Source of the DNA: Sequoia sempervirens
Taxonomy: Eukaryota; Streptophyta; Pinopsida; Cupressales; Cupressaceae
Length of the DNA: 64,000 bases
Direction: 5' to 3'
Assembly: GCA_007258455.2 (NCBI GenBank)
Contig: VDFB02114987.1
Location: 1 to 64,000 of the forward strand
Shown: positions 57,001 through 64,000 of the stretch, piece by piece
Position numbering within the stretch: the first letter of the stretch is position 1
How the letters are laid out: the number at the start of each line of letters is the position of its first letter
Notes under the pieces: model-generated
Databases searched by the model: none
The model's input: only the letters and a program-made list of their open reading frames with translations
Told to the model about the DNA's origin: nothing
Made by a program: the position numbers and the translations under genes

Positions 57001-58129
57001 GAAGAAATCAATATATGGTTTAAAGCAATCTCCTAGAGAATGGTATTCAAAGATCAATGCTTTCTTTTTATCTCAAGGTTTCATTAGAAGTAAAAATGAT
57101 CCAAATTTATATATTAAGCATAGTGAAGATGATATTGTGATTATTATTTTATATGTTGATGATTTAATTATCACTTCTAGTTCTAACAATTTGATTAGTG
57201 ATGTTAAGTCTCAACTCAATCAACAATTTCAAATGACTGATTTAGGCCTATTACATTATTTTTTGGGTATGCAAATTTGGCAAACACCTAAAGGTATTTT
57301 TCTTTCTCAACATAAATATGCTCAAGATCTCTTAGATAGATTTAAAATGAATGATGCAAAGTGTGTTTCTACTCCTTGTGAATTAGGAACTAAATTAATG
57401 GTTGATATGGAAACTCCTTTTGTTGATCCTACTTTATATAGGCAATTAGTAGGAAGTTTAAATTATCTAACTCTTACTAGACCTGATATTTCTTATAGTG
57501 TTGGATTGGTTTCTAGATTTATGTCTAAACCACAACAAACTCATTTTAAAGTTGCAAAAAGAATTTTAAGATATGTTAAAGGTACTCTTAATCTTGGTCT
57601 TTTTTATGATGCAAATTGTGATTTTTCTTTAAAGGGTTATACTGATTCAGATTTAGGAGGTGATCCCAATGATGGGAGATCCACTTGTGGTTATTGTTTC
57701 TTTGTTGGATCAGGTGCAATCTCATGGAATAGTAAGAAACAACAATCTACTTCTCTTTGTTCTACAGAAGCTGAATATAAAGGTTGTACAAATGCATCTA
57801 AAGAAGCATTATGGTTAAGAAGATTACTTGAAGACTTGGGTCTACCTCCAAAGGATCCTACTCCTTTATATTGTGATAATCAAAGTGCTATTGCTTTGGC
57901 AAAGAATCCAATTTTTCATGCAAGGACCAAACACATTGCTCTTCAACATCATTTCATTAGAGAGCAAATTGAAGACAAGCAAATTTCTCTTTTGTATTGT
58001 AAAGGTGAAGATCAAGTTGCAGATATTCTCACCAAAGCTCTTTGTAAAGATAAATTTCTCTTCCATTGTAAAAATCTTGGATTACAACCCATTGAAGGGT
58101 TTGATGTAACTTCCCCAAGTAAAGCTTAA
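54086..58129 (+). CDS. Copia gag-pol polyprotein, intact (1347 residues)
   Basis: ATG 54086 was chosen because it follows a T-run leader and gives MSTLIPEIKLNSSNYHSW, the usual copia Gag start; the frame is open upstream to 54062 without an ATG. Gag covers residues ~1-240, with the CCHC knuckle CTYCNKDGHWQNTC at ~248-261. Protease has WVIDSGASQHVT at ~309-320. Pre-integrase HERLGHIN starts at ~437. The integrase core has LVHSDLLGP (~501), FVDDFSRRTW (~520), TDNGKEY (~564) and NGVAERKHR (~599), with the FVGYDEHSKAYRVY end at ~690. Reverse transcriptase runs ~860-1110, with QMDVKSAFLNGDLHEEIYM and the catalytic YVDDLII (~1023). RNase H has YTDSDLGGD (~1185; Trp more usual than Leu), STEAEYKG (~1230) and DNQSAIALAK (~1262). 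The order integrase before reverse transcriptase defines Ty1/copia. All catalytic acids are present. Codons are strongly A/T-rich. The stop overlaps the polypurine tract. Confidence 0.97.
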   Translation: MSTLIPEIKLNSSNYHSWKTHICFIFRFKHLLAVATDPKSKPGSSTSKDEIEKWNLQNEEALGLIGISMSPKLYVHIGTCTTAYEAWDKLKTIYDSTNESRKIQIQDQLEDLRYSDFKSMDEFLLRFDALNSHLDGLGVKLDNLRLIHLILKKCLPRQFQQFITNIHAQLAIPSLATQLTYDIFRDLLRQEEAKLIQFGTLKSNEHAFLSNHKQNFKPHSKQQHYNSKPHYNNGNDPRKFNSSKKPHCTYCNKDGHWQNTCFKKQNEKKPMKQNNQQQNKPNNNKFQNNANQSRRAFTCSSNVSQPLEWVIDSGASQHVTSHKEVFESMQPDISNVPLQLANNHTCKVEAIGDVNVPNGKLHDVLYVPELKTNLLSVAKLCQDYKIEFYKDMCYVIDPKQNKVIANAKLDNDNLFKFYEFAQSRCSLISTIDFNVWHERLGHINANNIALMQKLNMVDGLPSIVPSKIVCTGCMSGKMHREPFPHGQSWRATHKLHLVHSDLLGPMENNSIQGSRYALTFVDDFSRRTWIYFLHSKDQVLDIFSEFHKFVERQSGFKLKILRTDNGKEYVNNAFNSYLKSFGIKHELTIPYTPQQNGVAERKHRTIVEMARCMLHAKNMSYKFWAEAMFCATYIINRTPTKALKDITPEEAWSGRKPNLKHLRIFGSIAYVHKPKQKRQKLDAKSSYHIFVGYDEHSKAYRVYNPLTNKVKVARDVCIAENGVHDCSKVHNIDSSQNKVIVVEDNPQVETPLNPPNASLTHSDSDDENVEISTHDSSSSDDTPTSKRMPKWFKNLLQESEDYLAKNPPKRRKANYCNHALMSNIMNSNDPQTYEQAKDQPHWQKAMQEEYDTLIANNTWDLVPLPQGKNLVSCKWLYKTKVNANNEVSKFKARLVARGFSQVEGLDYNETFAPVAKMPTIKLVLALASHMHWPIHQMDVKSAFLNGDLHEEIYMSQPLGFIKEGNENLVCKLKKSIYGLKQSPREWYSKINAFFLSQGFIRSKNDPNLYIKHSEDDIVIIILYVDDLIITSSSNNLISDVKSQLNQQFQMTDLGLLHYFLGMQIWQTPKGIFLSQHKYAQDLLDRFKMNDAKCVSTPCELGTKLMVDMETPFVDPTLYRQLVGSLNYLTLTRPDISYSVGLVSRFMSKPQQTHFKVAKRILRYVKGTLNLGLFYDANCDFSLKGYTDSDLGGDPNDGRSTCGYCFFVGSGAISWNSKKQQSTSLCSTEAEYKGCTNASKEALWLRRLLEDLGLPPKDPTPLYCDNQSAIALAKNPIFHARTKHIALQHHFIREQIEDKQISLLYCKGEDQVADILTKALCKDKFLFHCKNLGLQPIEGFDVTSPSKA

Positions 58130-58136
58130 GGGGGGA
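58128..58136 (+). promoter_or_regulatory. Polypurine tract of the intact copia
   Basis: AAGGGGGGA abuts the 3' LTR and overlaps the last two bases of the TAA stop. Confidence 0.9.
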
Positions 58137-58662
58137 TGTTAGAAGATTAATCTTTACTTGGTAAAGGTTATTCTTTAATTGTAATTTTTTATTAACTGTG
58201 GAATATTCCAAGGGAATCCTACAAGTCTTTATCTTTGTCATCTCACACATGTGTGAGGATGGCTTGTTTTTTAATTCCTTTATTAAGGAATATTTGTAAC
58301 CACCTCCTTAAGAGGTGACACTTTGCACACACATAGATGAATGGTGGCATTCATTGAGTTGGGAGTTACATTCTAACTCCTCATTCTCACCTCTACTTAT
58401 TGAGGTGCCTCTCCTCTCATTCTTCAAGACTCATGCAAGCAAGCTAAGGCTGAAGCTCTCTCTCTCTTTGTATTATTCTTTAGGCATTTGCCTCCATTCA
58501 TAATATTGGGGTTTTTTCTTGCTTTTTCCCCTTAACAAATTCTTGTGTCTCTCTTGCTTTGGTGGTGCTTGGTTTGGCTACTTCAACTTATTTGGTAATA
58601 TATTTCCTTCAAACAATTGCTCTTTATTAGTACTTTCCATTGCTCTTTTCTATTTCCTTTCA
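58137..58662 (+). repeat. 3' LTR of the intact copia
   Basis: TGTTAGAAGATTAATC to TTTCCTTTCA, followed by GGGGT. A few substitutions and small gaps versus the 5' LTR (for example in the first 170 bases). Confidence 0.95.
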
Positions 58663-59494
58663 GGGGTGTTGTGTTGTTCTCGCCACACTCCAATACAATG
58701 TTGATATAATGTTAGTCCATTTCTTAGATAATCATTCAGGAAGTGCTTTAGAATTAGAGGTTGTTCTTTCGAGTCTTATCATTTGGTTAGGATCCGTACT
58801 TGACTCGGAAGGGAATCATCTATTGTGTCTTGACACCAAGTCTCACGATTGCTATATTTTACTCACACAATTAATTGCTCTGGGTCATTTTGGTTTCTTG
58901 GGATAAGTCTTGGCGGGTGAAAATCTTACGTCTTGCTTCAGCGCCACTACAATTCTCAAACCCATTGGAGGCTTCATTGCCTGCCAACCAATCATGGAAT
59001 TGACAGAGAATCAAAGGAAAAAGAAAATGTGCTTAAAAGAAATATTTGAAAAACAAGAAAGAAAGAAAATGAAAAAGGAAAGAAATATTATGAAATATTG
59101 GTTTTGGGAACATACGAGTAACTCCACCGGGGCTATGGATGCCCAACTGGCAGTGGAGCAATATTCGTGAGAATTGTAGCGACAACCTCGTCGGGGCTAT
59201 GGACGCCTGACTGGCAGTGAGGCAATGTCCAGGATGCTTTTGAAGTTAAGATATTTGTTTAACTTGCTGGGACGGATTCTAGGAGCTTCAATGGTCTTTT
59301 GAGTTAGAATAAACACGTATGCACACACTTGTAATCAAAAGATGAGGTGCCTTGATCCAATTTAGGATTTTTCTTCCCTTTTAAGTATATCCCCTAGTCA
59401 ATTGATGGGTTGGAAAGAATTGTCCAAAGGTTTTGAGTATGGAATGGGTTTTGTCTTTGAAATGTTCAGGAACATTTATTCGGGTTGGGGCTAA
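58663..59494 (+). other. 3' untranslated interior of the family B element
   Basis: It continues the interior interrupted at 52051. It holds a Lys/Glu-type A-rich stretch (59010-59095) and two tandem ~48-bp phrases around CGGGGCTATGGA (59127-59215). It ends in GGGTTGGGGCTAA (59482-59494), a probable polypurine tract before the LTR. No pol-like coding was found. Confidence 0.65.
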
Positions 59495-62400
59495 TGTTGT
59501 GACCTTTTTCACACATCGCCCCATTGCAAATGGGGACCCCCTAAATTTTGCTCCATTCTGGTCTTTTGGTTCCTTTTGGCTTTGGTTTTGTCTCTCCCTC
59601 TCTCTCTACCAGTCTCTTTTCTATCTGCCTTTCGAGGGATGTCTCTGCCATTGAGTTTAAACGTGAATTTGGCCAAGTCTGGAAAATTAGGGTTTGTACT
59701 TCCCTGGTCAATCTGAGGTCAAGCAAGGTGAATAAATTGAAAATAAAGACTAACACTGTTGTCAGTGTGCTTCCAGCAGGCTTCCACTGAAATTTCATCG
59801 GATTCCGACTACTTACTATTTTTAGTAAGTGTGAAATTCGGAGCAGTTTCTCGAGACTTTCGGAGTTTTAATGGTCACACTGCATTTAGAACATGTCAAG
59901 CTGCTCGCGTGCAAAATTTGAGCTGAAACAGACAACTTGCTATTTTTAGCAATTCAGCTTCCAGAGCAGATTTCAGGGTTTAGATGCGAAGTTTTTCGTC
60001 GCATGTCTAAGGATTCCTTCTGGGTTTTCTAAGACCTTCGTGATGGTATAGCATGCAAAGCGAGATGATAACTTTCAGAATTCAGTCTTCCGGGGCTATT
60101 TTTAGGGTTTGCATGTCTGCATATTCTTTATGGGTTTCTTGAGAGCTTCGTAGTGATGTGACATGCAAACGGAGATGGTCACTCATTTGGGAACTTACTA
60201 TTTTTAGCAGGTGCATCCCGGCAGCCGCCTCCCAACACTTCAGAATCACGAGCTGATCACAATGCAACAGAAACGAGGACAAACGGAGGTCATTTGATAT
60301 GCATGCAGGACAAATTAGGGTTTCCAGCTTCGGGGCTCGAAAAGAGGGGTAAAAAGTCAGAATTTTCAAAAACCAATGTATACCACCGCGATCAACATCT
60401 TTCAAGCAACGCACTGGTAAAATTTGAAGGCAAACAAAGCACTTACTATTTATAGTAAGTCATTTCAGAAACTGGCTAAAAATAGTAAATCAACGTCAAG
60501 CACTGATGTCAGCAGGTAGGTCATGTGGTGAGGAGTGCCTCATTCAAATTTCAAATCAAACAGAGTTGTGGAGGTATCAGAAACAAGCAGTTACTATAAA
60601 TAGCAAACTACCTTCAAAATATGCTATTTTTAGCAGGCCAACTCAAAGTAGCAGTGTTAACAGGTTGATGAAGTCGGGAAAGTCCAGTGTTCAAAATTTC
60701 CAATCATTCTGAGCTTTAGAAGTGTAGAAATCAAAGGACTTACTAAAAATAGCAGAACACAGAGAAACTGGCGAAGACGAAGAAAAAGTGACTAAGTCTA
60801 GAACTTCATCCTGCACCACCTCGAAAATGCGCCCACCTTCAGCTGGAGTCAGAAAAATTTTCTAAGTGTTGATCTCATCCTGTAGACACCTCCAAATGCG
60901 CCCATCCAAGGTGGTGAAAGTTAAAAAATTTCTAAGGCACAAGCTTCGTCCTGCTCACTGGGTAAAATGCGCCCTCAAGCACAAGATGCTTAAAAAAATT
61001 TCTAAGTCAGGAGTTCATCCTTCACCCATGGCCAAATGCGCCTTGCTTGATGAAGAAGCAAAGAATGTGAAAAATTTCTAAGTATAAAACTCGTCCACCT
61101 CCTATGGCAAAATGCACCCATGCAACAAGCAAGTCAAAGAAGTCAACATGTTTCATCCTCACCCATCAAAATGCGCCCACATTGAGAGAGTTGATAGCAA
61201 AAATTTCTGAGGCATGGAAATATCCTCCACCACCCTCCATTTGCGCCCATCCTTCATGCATGTGCAAATGCGCCCAAATGGGGCCATGTGAGGACAAAAA
61301 TAAGGGAGATGAAGAGTCACATGCCAAGGCGTTGGAAATTTAAAATCCCCCTCACCCTCTCAAATGCACCCATCCTCCTCACCCATCAAAATGCGCCCAA
61401 AAGAGGGCATGTAAAGACAAAAAGCAAGAAGCTCAAGAGTCATCCTTCATGCATGCCAATATGTGCCCAACCTAGCTAAGAGAAGAAAAGTTTCATCCAC
61501 CTTACATGCAATATGCGCCATGTTAAAATGAATATGAGGTGAGGCGTGGTAAATGAGATAAAAGTGTTGAGGGTGAAATGATTAATGCTAGGCGTTGGAA
61601 ACATGTTCTCCATGAAGTGTGGTATGCGCCTAAGGTGGTGAGTGAAAAATAAAATACTGCTAAGGCGTTGGAGTTTTAAATGAAAATGTCTTTCAAGTGA
61701 AATAAAATGCAAAGTGGTGAATGAAAAATAAAATGTGCTAGGCGCCTTCATGGAAAATTTTCCAAGTCAAGTTGATAAATTTCCACCACTGGCAAATGAG
61801 CATGGATGAAATAAAATTTTTCTCACAGGCAAGGTGAACAGAGTTGAACAAAATTTCCTAAGGCAAAAAAATTTTCAAGGTGATTTAAAATTTCTCTAAG
61901 GCAAAATATTTTCTTCCTTGAGAAAATACGCCTAGACCTTGAAGGTGGTAGAATTTTCCTGAAGGACAAATGAATTTTCCAGAGATGAAGTCAGAAGATG
62001 CTAGCATTGCAGGATGATTTTTTTTAAAAAAAATTTCAAGTCAGAACAACTCAAGATGTTCACAGATGTGAAGAACGGGATTAAAATTGATTGAATAATA
62101 TTTTTTCTAAGGTTCAAAATTTTTAAAATTTAAATGAACCCATTCGTTGTGTACCCATGGATTCATCGCGTTTTCGAGAAAATTTTCTTCTGGGTACTGA
62201 TGATCTTCGATGAGAAATGGATTTCTATGTCTTCCGCACTTCGCCGAGGCCTTCAGCGTGAGGAATTTAATCGATGCTCAAATTGTGAAATTTTCCTAAC
62301 GGAGAATTTAAAATTTTCTAAGGCAAAGTAAATAAAATGTGTTTTCAAGATGAATTTCTCCAGACAACGAATTTAAAGTGAATTGCCTAGATATTTTTGA

Positions 62401-63478
62401 TTGAATTCTTCACCGGTGAATTTTCTAGAGCGTCAGAGGTGATTCAAATTTGAAATTTGCGAGACAAAACTTCGGCTGGCGAATAGAAATTGTTAAATTG
62501 ATGAGTTTAAATTAAAAAAAATTCGAAAGTGAATTCAAAAGATGCCAGTCAAAGTTGAACTTCTAGAAGAGTAAGATTCCAGACGTCGAAAGACTAGTGT
62601 CAAAAATACCAGAGAGGCATTTTGTTTGATAGCTTAGCATAGTGTGGAGAAGAAGGAAAGTTTTCCCTTTGAAAACTTTTGTAGAGATTGTTGTGTAAAA
62701 CTTTCATGATAATAGATCTTTTCATTGATGGTGGAATTCGTCTTTGTCATAGATAGCTAGCAAGGTCTCTTCATCCTTTCGGATCCAAGTAGCATAAAGT
62801 AGCATAATTTTCATTTCATGCAAGTAGTTTACTTTGGATGTGTGGTGTTTTATTGAGGTAGCTTCATTTCATTCCATACCACTAGCAGCTTGTTGATGAC
62901 AAGTTCGCCTTGCGTGGTCGACTGGAAATTATCTTGAGTTTAACTTCGATTGTGATTTGTATACTTATATGTGTCGTCCTGATGGTATATGTATGCTAAA
63001 TTGTAATCTGAATATCTTTTGCTATCCCTTTGAAGATTGCACCAATTTTACTGAAGCTGTCCGACGTGAGGCTAGGTGAAATTCGGTTGAAGTCTGCTGA
63101 AATCGAGCTCCACATATCTTGCATTTAGTATAGAATCTAGAACCTTCTCATCCTTACACTCATTTACTTTCCGTTCATCTTTGGTTAGTCTTAGGAAAAC
63201 GTACCTATTGCTAAATCATCCGTGTTGCACAAATCCCTTCCAATCATCCATTTACTGTTAACTGCAAGTAGCTTGAACAATTGTGTAAGTCCCCTCGCGA
63301 AAACAACAATTCACATCAAACCAACTGAAGGTAATCCAAGTATTTCGGAACCTTGGAGTTGAACGTGCGAACTTTCTCGCAATCTTAGCGCACGGAATAC
63401 TTTGATCAAGAGAGAATGGAGTAGCCTTCAGACAATTTCGTTCTGCTGATTGGTGCGGTCACGAAAATCACATCAACA
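59495..63478 (+). repeat. Family B second LTR (3984 bp), mosaic
   Basis: TGTTGTGACCTTTTTCACAC to CACATCAACA. 59495 to about 60775 is nearly identical to the 5' LTR. From about 60780 the match falls off, and the end (62640-63478) is a clearly different subtype. The TATA box segment and the intron-like segment of the other copies are missing (a deletion ending near 62630). AATAGATCTTTTC near 62711 corresponds to the AATAAAAGATC site of other copies. Confidence 0.85.
60820..61635 (+). repeat. Degenerate ~70-bp-period array in the second LTR
   Basis: AAATGCGCCC-like cores near 60826, 60893, 60965, 61035, 61110, 61169, 61244, 61266, 61362, 61389, 61461, 61511 and 61624, with the leading spacings 67, 72, 70 and 75 bp. 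Confidence 0.8.
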
Positions 63479-63484
63479 GGAAAC

Positions 63485-63498
63485 TGGCGCTAGGAGGG
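63485..63498 (+). promoter_or_regulatory. Second primer-site-like sequence after the mosaic LTR
   Basis: TGGCGCTAGGAGGG begins six bases after the LTR end, close to 50150-50166. A true 3' LTR should be followed by host DNA, so this suggests that interior sequence of another family B element follows (63479-63552). Confidence 0.55.
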
Positions 63499-63552
63499 CC
63501 TTCCAAGGGTTCCTACAGTTGACAGCCACATTCAAGTAAAGAAGGGATTTTC

Positions 63553-64000
63553 TGTAATGTCCCCGTCTCAAGCTTGACCTTTTCAGTGACCGTTGGCCTA
63601 TTCCGGAGACCCGTAGGCTTGTTGGAAGGTAAAATTAGGGTTTCCTATTTTTAAGGATGTCTTTGCTCGAAGTTGGTGGATTCAATGGCGGATTCTTTCT
63701 GGGTTTTTAGAGAGCTTCGCAGTGGTATGTTCATCTCGGCATTTTGAGCATTTTTTGGAATTTACTATTTTTAGTAAATTCTATTTTTGGCAGTTTTACA
63801 ATTGGGTTCAGCATGGTTGACTTCCTACTTTAGTCTGATCAGTTGGCTTGATCATTCATGCCTTCATTAAAGATTATTTTATAATTTATCAAAGTCAAAA
63901 TTAAGCCTTAAGGAGGACGCATTTATTTAAGTGAGGAATTTAATTAAATGAAGTCAAATTGAAGATGTTTGGAAAAGGACGCCATCTCTTGGGATTAGGG
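63553..64000 (+). repeat. Family A LTR, start only (runs off the window)
   Basis: It starts TGTAATGTCCCCGTCTC and matches the LTR at 590 over its first 200 bases, including cccgtaggct near 63610 and the cassette at 63688-63730. It carries the hairpin AATTTACTATTTTTAGTAAATT near 63759. It interrupts the leader that follows the mosaic LTR. Confidence 0.75.

Larger units (their letters stand above)
52052..58662 (+). mobile_element. Nearly intact Ty1/copia retrotransposon
   Basis: It is flanked by perfect GGGGT duplications (52047-52051 and 58663-58667). LTRs are 52052-52581 (530 bp) and 58137-58662 (526 bp), differing by a few substitutions and short indels. The primer site is at 52582 and the polypurine tract at 58128-58136. 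One uninterrupted gag-pol frame is present. It is the only element in the window that could still encode all its proteins. Confidence 0.97.
45764..63478 (+). mobile_element. Large non-autonomous family B LTR retrotransposon, split by a copia
   Basis: The LTRs are 45764-50145 (4382 bp) and 59495-63478 (3984 bp). Interior: primer site at 50150, a 565-residue reading frame (50309-52006), the nested copia 52052-58662, a 3' untranslated part (58663-59494) and a purine-rich tract before the second LTR. Without the nested copia the element is about 11.1 kb, of which roughly 75 percent is LTR. No protease, integrase, reverse transcriptase or RNase H belongs to it, so it fits the large retrotransposon derivative (LARD) type. 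GGAAAC occurs both before 45764 and after 63478. However, the second LTR is followed by a second primer-site-like sequence and its 3' half is a different subtype, so the right boundary may be recombinant. Confidence 0.8.

Noticed and set aside
59433..59798. Open stretches at the start of the family B second LTR
   Set aside because: The same sequence at 45744-46048 and 38030-38458 gives different frames and stops; it is LTR sequence, not a gene.

Overview
The window looks like nuclear DNA from a plant with a very large, retrotransposon-filled genome. A gymnosperm (conifer-type) genome is my best guess, but it is an inference from repeat style and cannot be proven here. The evidence is plant-type Ty1/copia polyproteins, initiator-Met tRNA primer sites, hAT transposase relics with BED and DUF659-type regions, tRNA-derived SINEs, an L1-type LINE relic and one exon of a plant purple acid phosphatase. 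That exon (32818-33041) is the only recognisable host gene sequence.

Layout. 1-589 is the 3' end of an LTR element and 590-~2400 its 3' LTR (family A, starting TGTNATGTCCCC). 2529-2877 is a two-copy tandem duplication. 3888-12526 is a decayed copia element on the minus strand whose 3' LTR was split by a 3.26-kb non-autonomous element (3992-7251, perfect TGGTT duplication). 14045-14249 is a SINE. 14448-16990 is a hAT pseudogene split by a minus-strand family A solo LTR (15260-16840), facing a second hAT pseudogene on the minus strand (17079-18502). 18949-20925 is an old 2-kb LTR of family B. 21480-27960 holds an unrecognised ~920-codon decayed reading frame with repeat-rich flanks. 28119-28762 is a minus-strand solo copia LTR. 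31310-31535 is a SINE-like copy. 33370-34490 is a LINE relic next to the phosphatase exon.

The right half is nested. A copia element (34704-45490, perfect ATCTT duplication) has a 4.9-kb family B solo LTR (38161-43056) inserted in its reverse transcriptase. It is followed by a large family B element (45764-63478) with LTRs of 4.4 and 4.0 kb and a single non-pol reading frame of 565 residues. That element was split by a nearly intact copia element (52052-58662, perfect GGGGT duplication) carrying an uninterrupted 1347-residue gag-pol. The window ends in another family A LTR (63553 onward).

The most unusual material is family B. Its 4-5 kb LTRs carry a degenerate array with a ~70-bp period, conserved hairpin cassettes that family A LTRs also carry, a short GT-AG intron-like segment upstream of a TATA box, and evidence of mosaic exchange between copies. 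No pol domain was seen inside it, so it would depend on enzymes supplied by other elements.
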